Shown here: piece after piece, positions 33,962-40,598 of the stretch
Numbering within the stretch: position 1 is the first letter of the stretch
How the letters are laid out: each line of letters begins with the position of its first letter
Origin: Oscillospiraceae bacterium
Lineage (GTDB): Bacteria; Bacillota; Clostridia; Oscillospirales; Ruminococcaceae
DNA length: 42,356 nt
Assembly (NCBI GenBank): GCA_009776345.1
Contig: WRLS01000001.1
Span: 1 to 42,356, forward strand
Direction of reading: 5' to 3'
Translations under genes and position numbers: made by a program
The notes under the pieces: model-generated
The model's database searches: none
The model's input: the letters and a program-made list of their open reading frames with translations, nothing else
What the model was told of the DNA's origin: nothing

Positions 33962-34901
33962 TTTCCCGCACAAGCAGCTCCAAATCCTCAAAGCGCGAAA
34001 GGGTGCCGGCACGGCGGCGCAAGGACGATGCCCCCGGCATCCCTTTCATGTACCATGCGGCGTGGCTTCGGGCTTCGCGCATGGCGGCGTATTCGCCTTT
34101 ATATTCCACGGCTTTGGCGATATGCCTTAGCATGATACTCAGCTTTTCATCAAGCTCCGGCTCGGGTTCATTTATCCCGCGCAGGAGCTTTTCTTTTATT
34201 TGCCGGAAAATCCACGGCCTGCCAAGCGCGCCCCGCCCGACCATCACCAAATCACAGCCGGTCCGCTCATACATTTGCTGTGCGCAGTCCACGCTGTTTA
34301 CATCGCCGTTGCCGATTACGGGGATGGACACGCTTTCTTTAACCGCGCGAATTATTTCAAGATCGACCGGCGGGGCATACATCTGTTCGCGCGTGCGGCC
34401 ATGTACAGTTACCGCGGAAGCCCCGGCGCGCTCTGCCATAACAGCCGCTTCCACCGCGTTAACACTGCCGCTGTCCCAGCCCTTGCGGATTTTTACCGTA
34501 ACCGGAAAAGGGGATGCCTTTACGGCCGCGCGGATGATTTTTTCTGCCAGCGGCAGGTTTTTCATCAGAGCGCTTCCCGCCCCGCCGCTTGTGATTTTCG
34601 GCGCGGGGCAGCCCATGTTTATATCTATCGCGTCCGGTGAAAATTTCGCCGCGATTTCCACCGCCTTCGCCATAAACTCCGCCTCGTCGCAGAAAAGCTG
34701 GACTGCCATCGGGCGCTCGTCCGGAGCGATTTCAAGCAGCGCCGCTGTTTTGGCGGAGCCGTAAACCAAGCCTTTTGCGCTCGCCATTTCGCCCACGGCA
34801 TAACACGCGCCCATCTCAATGCAGATTTCCCGGAACGCGCGGTCTGCCGCCCCCGCCATTGGGGCGAGCGCGGCGGTTTTGGGAAGGGATAGCATGGTCA
34901 A
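33939..34901 (-). CDS. dusB: tRNA-dihydrouridine synthase
   Basis: A 320-residue FMN enzyme that reduces uridines in tRNA. Seen: LAPMAGAADRAFREIC at the N-terminus, QLFCDEAEFMAKA, IDINMGCPAPKI with the catalytic Cys, VTVKIRKGWD, TVHGRTREQMY and IGNGDVNS, then LVMVGRGALGRPWIF. All are landmarks of the Dus family; the DusB-type assignment is a best guess for Bacillota. The TTG at 34901 is used because AGGAG is 7 nt upstream; ATG at 34895 is nearly as likely. It ends inside the convergent PPC gene. Confidence 0.9.
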   Translation of the reverse strand: MTMLSLPKTAALAPMAGAADRAFREICIEMGACYAVGEMASAKGLVYGSAKTAALLEIAPDERPMAVQLFCDEAEFMAKAVEIAAKFSPDAIDINMGCPAPKITSGGAGSALMKNLPLAEKIIRAAVKASPFPVTVKIRKGWDSGSVNAVEAAVMAERAGASAVTVHGRTREQMYAPPVDLEIIRAVKESVSIPVIGNGDVNSVDCAQQMYERTGCDLVMVGRGALGRPWIFRQIKEKLLRGINEPEPELDEKLSIMLRHIAKAVEYKGEYAAMREARSHAAWYMKGMPGASSLRRRAGTLSRFEDLELLVREIMGSSRY

Positions 34902-34934
34902 TGTTATTCTCCTAAAAATCAGCGTTAAATATGA

Positions 34935-34963
34935 TTGACTTTTTTCCCGGTGGGATGTATACT
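34935..34963 (+). promoter_or_regulatory. Promoter of the putative antitoxin RNA
   Basis: TTGACT (34935–34940) and TATACT (34958–34963), spacing 17 bp, form a strong plus-strand promoter. No gene of normal size follows, and transcription would stop at the terminator near 35052. Confidence 0.65.
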
Positions 34964-34969
34964 TAATTC

Positions 34970-35052
34970 AAGGGTAAGACTTCAAACGGTTATACCCCTG
35001 TTTATCTACAAAAAGTAGCCAAACACATTGGGGTGCGGATGGCTACTTTTTT
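34970..35052 (+). ncRNA. Putative antisense antitoxin RNA of a type I module
   Basis: A predicted small RNA of about 80 nt that starts after the promoter at 34935–34963 and ends at six T (35047–35052). It overlaps the last codons and 3' end of the convergent toxin transcript and shares the terminator stem, AAAAAGTAGCCA (35010–35021) with TGGCTACTTTTT (35040–35051). Its 5' part has CAAGGGTAAGA (34969–34979) and ACGGTTATACCCC (34986–34998), which reappear in the toxin leader. No ORF is seen in it. Size and role are inferred. Confidence 0.5.
35010..35051. terminator. Shared bidirectional terminator of the toxin module
   Basis: A perfect 12-bp stem (arms 35010–35021 and 35040–35051, 18-nt loop) has T-runs on both strands: T6 at 35047–35052 on plus, T5 opposite 35010–35014 on minus. 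The toxin stop codon (35043–35045) is inside the stem. It serves both convergent transcripts. Confidence 0.75.
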
Positions 35053-35123
35053 GTATGTACGCCCAGCAATATAATTGCTGTCATCGCAATAATCGTCATT
35101 GAGATTATGTACGCGATCGCCAT
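35043..35123 (-). CDS. Small hydrophobic toxin-like membrane peptide
   Basis: A 26-codon ORF beginning MAIAYIISMTI, continuing with IAMTAIILLG and ending VHTKK: one membrane-spanning helix and a basic tail. This is the form of type I toxins and of the short putative holin-like toxins of Bacillota. AGGGAGGTGATAGT directly before ATG 35123 is one of the best ribosome binding sites here, which argues for real translation. Its promoter is at 35246–35274 and the leader of about 115 nt contains two repeats shared with the convergent RNA. The 3' end lies in the shared terminator. Expected action: membrane insertion when unpaired from antitoxin RNA; inferred by analogy. Confidence 0.65.
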   Translation of the reverse strand: MAIAYIISMTIIAMTAIILLGVHTKK

Positions 35124-35245
35124 ACTATCACCTCCCTTATCAAAGTTTGGTGATCCCCCCCTTCCATATCGGAATGGGGTATAACCGTCCAGCAGTAAAC
35201 TGTTATCTATCTTACCCTTGTTTATCGGATTACTCCGACTGTTTC

Positions 35246-35274
35246 ATATTACACGAATTTCATCATTTTGACAA
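35246..35274 (-). promoter_or_regulatory. Promoter of the small toxin-like peptide
   Basis: On the minus strand, TTGTCA (35269–35274) and TAATAT (35246–35251) have 17-bp spacing. The leader then holds CAAGGGTAAGA (opposite 35210–35220) and ACGGTTATACCCC (opposite 35176–35188). A plus-strand TTGACA (35268–35273) overlaps the -35, but no good -10 follows it for the acetyltransferase gene. Confidence 0.55.
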
Positions 35275-35305
35275 GTCTTTAATAAAATATTAAGGGGGCA
35301 GCATC

Positions 35306-35842
35306 ATGAAATACTTCAAGAAAATCGTCGGTAAGCGGCTGTATTTATCACCGCTCAGCTTGGACGATGCGGAAATCTTCACAAAATGGGTCAACGACCC
35401 CGCTGTCAGCTGTAACTTAGGCAATTATCCCGCGCAGATAAGCTTAAGCAGCGAAAAAACTTATCTTGAGGATCTGGCGAAAAAGCATTGCTACAGCATT
35501 GTTTTGCACGACGGCGATGTGATGATCGGCAATCTCGGCTTAGGCGACATCGACCACAGGAGCCGCAAGGCCACCTTGGGCATTATGATCGGGGAGGCCG
35601 AAATGCGCGGCAAGGGCTACGGCACAGAAGCTATATGCCTAATTTTAGATTACGGCTTTAACACGCTGAACTTGCATAATATCATGCTGTATGTCCACGC
35701 CGATAACGGGCAGGGCATTGCGTGCTATAAAAAAGCAGGCTTCCGTGAATTTGGCCGCCGGCGGGAAAGCCACTTCAAAAACGGCCGGTACATAGATGTT
35801 ATACACATGGAAATTCTTTCTACGGAGTGGGGAAAAAGCTAA
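35306..35842 (+). CDS. GNAT-family N-acetyltransferase (RimJ/RimL-like)
   Basis: A 178-residue acetyltransferase. Seen: KRLYLSPLSLDDAEIFTKWVND at the N-terminus, MIGNLGLGDIDHRSRKATLGI, the acetyl-CoA-binding MRGKGYGTEAICLILDYGF, and the GIACYKKAGFREFGRRRE closing motif. It transfers an acetyl group to an amine, for example a ribosomal protein N-terminus or a small molecule; the substrate is not evident. AAGGGGG precedes ATG 35306. Its stop overlaps the polA start (TAATG), so polA is coupled to it. Confidence 0.88.
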   Translation: MKYFKKIVGKRLYLSPLSLDDAEIFTKWVNDPAVSCNLGNYPAQISLSSEKTYLEDLAKKHCYSIVLHDGDVMIGNLGLGDIDHRSRKATLGIMIGEAEMRGKGYGTEAICLILDYGFNTLNLHNIMLYVHADNGQGIACYKKAGFREFGRRRESHFKNGRYIDVIHMEILSTEWGKS

Positions 35843-38454
35843 TGAAGCTACTGGCGGTAGACGGCAACAGCATTGTAAACCGGGCATATTTTGGCATAAA
35901 ACCATTGGCGACTAAAACAGGCATACCAACGGGCGCGATCTACGGCTTTTTGAGCATACTGCTGAAAATGCAACAGGAAACAGGGCCGGAGGCGATCGTC
36001 GTCACGTTTGATATGCAGGCGCCCACATTCCGCCACGCGAAATATGACGGCTACAAAGCGCAGCGTAAAGGTATGCCGGACGATCTTGCCCGCCAGATGC
36101 CGCTGCTAAAAGAGCTGCTGGGGCATCTGGGCTACAGGCTTGCGGAGCTTGAGGGGTATGAAGCCGACGACCTGCTCGGCACGTTTTCGCGGATGTGCCG
36201 CGAAAGCGGCAGCGAATGTGTAATCGCAACCGGCGACCGCGATTCCTTCCAGCTAATCGGCGGCGGCGTGACCGTCCGCCTTGCCTCCACGCGCGGCGGT
36301 CAGCCCCAAGCCGAAATCTACGACGAAGCTGCCGTCATGGAAAAGTACGGCGTTTCTCCCGGTCAGCTGATCGACGTAAAAGCGCTGATGGGCGACAGCT
36401 CCGACAATATCCCCGGAGTTGCGGGCGTGGGCGAAAAAACCGCACTTTCGCTGGTGCAAAAATACGGCAGTTTAGATAATATATATGATAACTTAAGCAG
36501 CCCTGATATCCGCGATACACTGCGCGCAAAACTCACCGCCGGGCGGGATATGGCGTATCTGAGCAGGGAGCTTGTTGTAATCGACCAAAACGCGCCCATC
36601 CCCCTGACAGTCCCGGACTGCGGGAAAAGCCCCGCCGACAACGACAAAGCATACGCGCTTATGGCGAAGCTGGAGCTGTTTAGCCTAATGCCGAAATTCG
36701 GCGTGCGCCCTTCCGCCTTAAAAGCAGACATGGGGCAGGAAAACGGCGCGGAGCAAAGCAAAGGCTTCTTAACTCCCGGGTACGAAGTAATTTTCAACAG
36801 CCTACCCAAAAATGCGCTTGAATCGGACAATATCCTTGATGTGCTTTTTTCTTTTGAAGACGGCAAGCTTTCCGCCCTTTGCGCAAATATAGGCGGGACA
36901 CTGCATCTCTGTGATACGGGCGCGGCGGAAACAGCAAAAAAAATTCTGTCCGCGCCATGTAAAAAGCGGACAAACAGCGTGAAATCACTGCACCGCCTGG
37001 GGCTTGAAATGGGCTTTGAGGTACAGGGCGTTATTTTCGACCTTGAGATCGCCGCGTACATCCTAAACCCCACGGCGAAAGATTACGGGATCGGAAGGCT
37101 CGCGGCGGAATACGGCGTTGTTTTGCCGGAGATAAGCGCACAGCTCGGCAAATTCGGGGAGATTATCGGGCATTGCGGTATCTTCCCCGCGCTGGCGGAA
37201 AAGCTCCTGTCCCATATCATAAAAAACAGCCAGGAAAAGCTCCTGACGGAAATTGAGCTTCCGCTCGCCCGTGTGCTGGCGGATATGGAATACGCGGGGT
37301 TTGAGCTGGACACAAACGGCCTTGCCGCCTACGGCGAAAGGCTAAGCGCGGATATATCTGAATTGCAGGCGGAAATCCATGAACTTGCGGGGGAAAGCTT
37401 TAATATAAACTCACCAAAACAGCTTGGCGTGATTTTATTCGAGAAGCTGGAACTCCCCGCGGGGAAAAAGACAAAAACGGGATATTCGACCAACGCCGAT
37501 GTGCTGGATTTTCTGGCGGACAAGCACGCGATTATACCGAAAATCCTATCCTACCGCAAAGCCGCAAAGCTTAAATCCACCTATGTAGACGGTTTGCTGA
37601 AAGCTGTTGGCGCGGACGGGCGCATCCACACAAGCTTCCAGCAGACGCTCACACGCACGGGGCGCATTTCTTCCGTGGAGCCGAATATGCAAAACATCCC
37701 CATCCGCACAGAGCTTGGCAGTGAACTGCGCAGGTTTTTCCGCGCGCCGAATGGCATGGTTTTGCTGGACGCGGACTACTCGCAGATAGAGCTGCGTGTG
37801 CTTGCCCATATCGCGGAGGACGAAAATATGATCCGCGCTTTTCTGGAAGGCGCGGACATTCACACGATAACAGCTTCACAGGTTTTTGATATGCCGCCTG
37901 ATTTTGTAACGCCGCTGATGCGAAGCCGCGCAAAGGCAGTGAACTTCGGCATTGTGTATGGGATAGGCGCGTTTTCTCTTTCCGGGGATATCGGCGTGCC
38001 TGTCCACGAAGCCGACAGCTACATCAAAAGCTATCTGCAAACCTACCGCGGCGTGCGCAAATATATGGATGAAACCGTGGCGGATGCCACACAGCGCGGA
38101 TATGTGCAGACGCTTTTCGGGCGCAGAAGGTACCTGCCCGAGCTGGCTTCGTCAAATTACCAAAACCGGGAATTCGGCAAACGCGTGGCGATGAACACGC
38201 CGATTCAAGGCACAGCCGCGGATATCATAAAAATCGCGATGGTGCGGGTGTCCGCGCGTCTGCGTAGTGAAGGGCTGAAAGCCAGGCTGATCTTGCAAGT
38301 GCATGATGAGCTTATCGTGGAAAGCCCCATAGCTGAAGCCGAAAAAGCGGCCGCGCTGCTGCGGGAGGAAATGGAAGCGGCGGCAGAGCTTTGTGTGCCG
38401 ATGGTGGCGGAGGTCAGCGCGGGGAAGAACTGGCTGGAACAGGATGCGCTCTAA
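35842..38454 (+). CDS. polA: DNA polymerase I
   Basis: An 870-residue repair and Okazaki-processing polymerase. The N-terminal 5' exonuclease domain (about 1–290) starts MKLLAVDGNSIVNRAYFGIK and has EADDLLGT and VIATGDRDSFQL, then DNIPGVAGVGEKTA. The 3'-5' exonuclease region (about 320–460) seems degenerate: LFSFEDGKLSAL replaces the DxE motif, though FDLEIAAYIL keeps one Asp. Polymerase motif A is LLDADYSQIELRVLAHIAED, motif B RSRAKAVNFGIVYGIG, motif C LILQVHDELIVES. Proofreading is therefore probably lost, as in many Bacillota. It converges with gmk (4-bp overlap). Confidence 0.96.
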   Translation: MKLLAVDGNSIVNRAYFGIKPLATKTGIPTGAIYGFLSILLKMQQETGPEAIVVTFDMQAPTFRHAKYDGYKAQRKGMPDDLARQMPLLKELLGHLGYRLAELEGYEADDLLGTFSRMCRESGSECVIATGDRDSFQLIGGGVTVRLASTRGGQPQAEIYDEAAVMEKYGVSPGQLIDVKALMGDSSDNIPGVAGVGEKTALSLVQKYGSLDNIYDNLSSPDIRDTLRAKLTAGRDMAYLSRELVVIDQNAPIPLTVPDCGKSPADNDKAYALMAKLELFSLMPKFGVRPSALKADMGQENGAEQSKGFLTPGYEVIFNSLPKNALESDNILDVLFSFEDGKLSALCANIGGTLHLCDTGAAETAKKILSAPCKKRTNSVKSLHRLGLEMGFEVQGVIFDLEIAAYILNPTAKDYGIGRLAAEYGVVLPEISAQLGKFGEIIGHCGIFPALAEKLLSHIIKNSQEKLLTEIELPLARVLADMEYAGFELDTNGLAAYGERLSADISELQAEIHELAGESFNINSPKQLGVILFEKLELPAGKKTKTGYSTNADVLDFLADKHAIIPKILSYRKAAKLKSTYVDGLLKAVGADGRIHTSFQQTLTRTGRISSVEPNMQNIPIRTELGSELRRFFRAPNGMVLLDADYSQIELRVLAHIAEDENMIRAFLEGADIHTITASQVFDMPPDFVTPLMRSRAKAVNFGIVYGIGAFSLSGDIGVPVHEADSYIKSYLQTYRGVRKYMDETVADATQRGYVQTLFGRRRYLPELASSNYQNREFGKRVAMNTPIQGTAADIIKIAMVRVSARLRSEGLKARLILQVHDELIVESPIAEAEKAAALLREEMEAAAELCVPMVAEVSAGKNWLEQDAL

Positions 38455-39089
38455 TAAGCAGATACATTTTCGGCCTTGGCATCCTGCAAAATCTTCCCGA
38501 TTAAGCCGTTCCTGTCCTCCCGCCTGCATTGCGGCGCCGTGATAATGGCGCCAAGCTCAGCGGCGCTTTCCCCGACTGTATGATTTACTATGATGTAGTC
38601 GTACTGCTTTGCCAGCGGAAGCTCCTCAGTCACGGCGATATTCAGCCGCCTTTGTATATCGTCGCGGGATTCTGTCCTGCGGCTTTCAAGGCGGGCTTTC
38701 AGTTCACTAAATGACGGCGGCGTAACAAACACAAGGACCGCGTCCGGATTGCGCAGACGGATATCCTTTGCGCCTTTCACCTCAATAACCAGGATTACGT
38801 GCCTGCCCATGCTTCGGCATTGCTCCACCGGGGCGCGTAGCGTACCGTAGTAATTGCCGTTGTAGAGCGCGTGTTCGAGGAACTCGCCCGCGTCAATCTT
38901 CGCCTCGAAATCTTCGCGGGAAAGAAAGTGGTAATCCACGCCGTCCGCCTCGCCCTCGCGCTTGGGGCGGCTGGTGGCGGAAACAGAGATCACCACGCAC
39001 GGGTCACTTTCTGCCAGTTTCCCGGCGACAGTATCTTTGCCTGCGCCGGAAGGCCCGGACAGGACTACCAGCCTGCCGCGCTTACTCAT
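38451..39089 (-). CDS. gmk: Guanylate kinase
   Basis: A 212-residue GMP kinase (ATP + GMP to ADP + GDP). Seen: P-loop SGPSGAGKDTVAGKL at the N-terminus, the GMP-binding ATSRPKREGEADGVDYHFLSREDFEAKIDAGEFLEHA region, VILVIEVKGAKDIRL, and the LEL-type lid with RLESRRTESRDDIQRRL. ATG 39089 is used (GAGG upstream); its first codons overlap the remA end (ATGAGTAA). The final 20 residues after the usual end extend the protein slightly. It sits in the conserved yicC–remA–gmk order. Confidence 0.95.
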   Translation of the reverse strand: MSKRGRLVVLSGPSGAGKDTVAGKLAESDPCVVISVSATSRPKREGEADGVDYHFLSREDFEAKIDAGEFLEHALYNGNYYGTLRAPVEQCRSMGRHVILVIEVKGAKDIRLRNPDAVLVFVTPPSFSELKARLESRRTESRDDIQRRLNIAVTEELPLAKQYDYIIVNHTVGESAAELGAIITAPQCRREDRNGLIGKILQDAKAENVSAY

Positions 39090-39348
39090 CTTCACCCTCG
39101 CTATCATTGCCGTCCAGGCCGTCCAGCCGGTTCGCTACGGTTTCGGGATGTACAGCCGACAGGATCACATGGTCTGAGTCCGTGATGATCACGGCGCGGG
39201 TACGGCGGCCATAGGTGGCGTCGATTAAGGCGCTTTTATCCCTTGCCTCTTGGATTATACGCTTGATGGGGGCGGATTCAGGGCTGACAATCGCGACCAG
39301 CCTGCTTGCCGACACCATGTTGCCGAAGCCTATATTTATCAGTTTCAC
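39082..39348 (-). CDS. remA: RemA-family DNA-binding regulator (DUF370)
   Basis: An 88-residue protein: KLINIGFGNMVSASRLVAIV, then SPESAPIKRIIQEARDKSALIDATYGRRTRAVIITDSDHVILSAV, essentially the RemA consensus. In Bacillus subtilis RemA binds DNA as a ring and activates biofilm matrix operons; here only the family is certain. The GTG at 39348 matches the family N-terminus, with GAGGGGG upstream; an in-frame ATG at 39402 would add 18 residues that lie in a repeat and is rejected. The C-terminus is acidic (DGNDSEGEDE). The gene overlaps gmk by 8 bp. Confidence 0.93.
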   Translation of the reverse strand: MKLINIGFGNMVSASRLVAIVSPESAPIKRIIQEARDKSALIDATYGRRTRAVIITDSDHVILSAVHPETVANRLDGLDGNDSEGEDE

Positions 39349-39387
39349 AGCAGCCCCCTCAGAACCTGTATTCAATACTCGAAACTT

Positions 39388-39549
39388 AGAACCCATCTTC
39401 AATACTCAAAGCACCGGCACATCGGCGATTTTCCGCATTGCTTCGTTAAATTTCCTTGGAATACATGGAGTATACCTGCGAAAATTTGCCTCGCACTGCA
39501 AAAAATCGCTTCAATGCGCCGGCATATCTCGTTATTGAAGATGGGTTCT
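39388..39549. repeat. Inverted-repeat element (MITE-like) between remA and yicC
   Basis: Perfect 17-bp terminal inverted repeats, AGAACCCATCTTCAATA (39388–39404) and its reverse complement (39533–39549), enclose about 160 bp that can fold further: CCGGC and GCGATTTT-type segments recur in both arms. The right end touches the yicC stop codon. A second, related half (AGAACCTGTATTCAATACTC, 39361–39380) lies just outside the left arm and differs from the arm only in its middle. No transposase is encoded. It looks like a small non-autonomous element or hairpin repeat. Confidence 0.6.
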
Positions 39550-40427
39550 TACTCGATGTTTTGGATCTGTTCGCGGATTTTTTCTATCTCGCTTTTCATG
39601 TCGACCACTATCCGTGATATTTCCAGGTCCTGGCATTTAGACCCGATTGTGTTGGCTTCGCGTCCAAGCTCCTGCGCCAAAAAATCCAGCTTGCGCCCAA
39701 CAGGCCCGCTTCCGGAAAGCAACCCGCGGGACTGCCCCAGATGGCTTTTCAGGCGGACGGCTTCTTCTGTCGTGTCGGTTTTCTCGGCAAACACCGCCGC
39801 TTCGGTAAGGAGCCTTGCCTCATCTACCTGCTTGTCCTCCAATACAGCCTCCAGCTTTGCAAACAAACGGCTGCGGTATTCCTCTTTAAGCTGCGGCGCT
39901 CGCGCTTCCGCCTTTTCCGTCAGCGATTCCAGCGCGGAGATACGGGCGAGGATGTCGTTTTTCAGCTTTTCGCCCTCACTTCGGCGCATTTCGGCAAAGC
40001 CCTCAAGCGCCTTTTCTGCAACGGTACGGACAGCGCCCCACAATTCCTCTTCGTCTTCGGCAGGCTTGCGCACGATGAAGATATCGCCGAAGCGGGCAAT
40101 ATCAGTCAGCCGAATGTTGTCACTCAGCCCGAGCGCTTCCCCAAGGCCGCGGAGCGTGTCCAAATACTCCCCGGCAAGCTCACGGTTGACCGCTACCTGC
40201 GAACTTGCGCCCTCAAGCGTCACAACCGAAACATTCACATCCACCTTGCCCCTGGATATCTTGCCGTAGGCAAGCCCCTTGAGCTTTTCTTCAAGATAGC
40301 CGCAGGTTCGCGGCACACGCGCGGAAAACTCGAAAAACCGGTGGTTGACAGATTTTATCTCCACCGTTATCTCCCTGCCGCCGATCAGCTGCCAGGCGCG
40401 CCCATAACCCGTCATTGAGCTTATCAT
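39549..40427 (-). CDS. yicC: YicC/YloC-family endoribonuclease
   Basis: A 292-residue protein. Seen: MISSMTGYGRAW at the N-terminus, VEIKSVNHRFFEFSARVPR, ISRGKVDVNVSV, and the C-terminal RLKSHLGQSRGLLSGSGPVGRKLDFLAQELGREANTIGSK, all conserved in the family. In E. coli and Bacillus, members cut RNA (for example small RNAs); that activity is known for the family, not shown here. The ATG at 40427 and the -10/-35 pair (40463–40491) are clear. The order yicC–remA–gmk is typical of Bacillota. Confidence 0.93.
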   Translation of the reverse strand: MISSMTGYGRAWQLIGGREITVEIKSVNHRFFEFSARVPRTCGYLEEKLKGLAYGKISRGKVDVNVSVVTLEGASSQVAVNRELAGEYLDTLRGLGEALGLSDNIRLTDIARFGDIFIVRKPAEDEEELWGAVRTVAEKALEGFAEMRRSEGEKLKNDILARISALESLTEKAEARAPQLKEEYRSRLFAKLEAVLEDKQVDEARLLTEAAVFAEKTDTTEEAVRLKSHLGQSRGLLSGSGPVGRKLDFLAQELGREANTIGSKCQDLEISRIVVDMKSEIEKIREQIQNIE

Positions 40428-40462
40428 TTCCCCAAATACATCCTTTGCGGTTTAATGCTAAT

Positions 40463-40491
40463 ATGATACCACCCGACTGCCGCGATGTCAA
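40463..40491 (-). promoter_or_regulatory. Promoter of yicC–remA–gmk
   Basis: On the minus strand, a consensus TTGACA (40486–40491) and TATCAT (40463–40468) are separated by 17 bp, 36 bp before the ATG of yicC. Confidence 0.7.
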
Positions 40492-40521
40492 CCTTGCCCC
40501 AATCCCAATCCCTATCCGCCC

Positions 40522-40550
40522 TTGCATATAGCGTAAAGATTGCGTATACT
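40522..40550 (+). promoter_or_regulatory. Promoter of hflX
   Basis: TTGCAT (40522–40527) and TATACT (40545–40550), 17-bp spacing, lie 49 bp before the ATG of hflX and are divergent from the yicC promoter. Confidence 0.6.
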
Positions 40551-40598
40551 ATTCTTTATCCTCATTCATTTGCTTAAACATAGAAAAGGAAACAGCTT

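Noticed and set aside
34003..34764. 253-codon plus-strand ORF opposite the dihydrouridine synthase
   Set aside because: Shadow of a conserved enzyme; Ser-rich, no ribosome binding site.
39082..39402. Longer remA starting at the ATG 39402
   Set aside because: The added 18 residues are encoded by repeat sequence; GTG 39348 fits the family N-terminus and has GAGGGGG upstream.
39250..40269. 339-codon plus-strand ORF opposite remA/yicC
   Set aside because: Spans the inverted repeat and the antisense of yicC; Ser/Arg-rich composition typical of a shadow.
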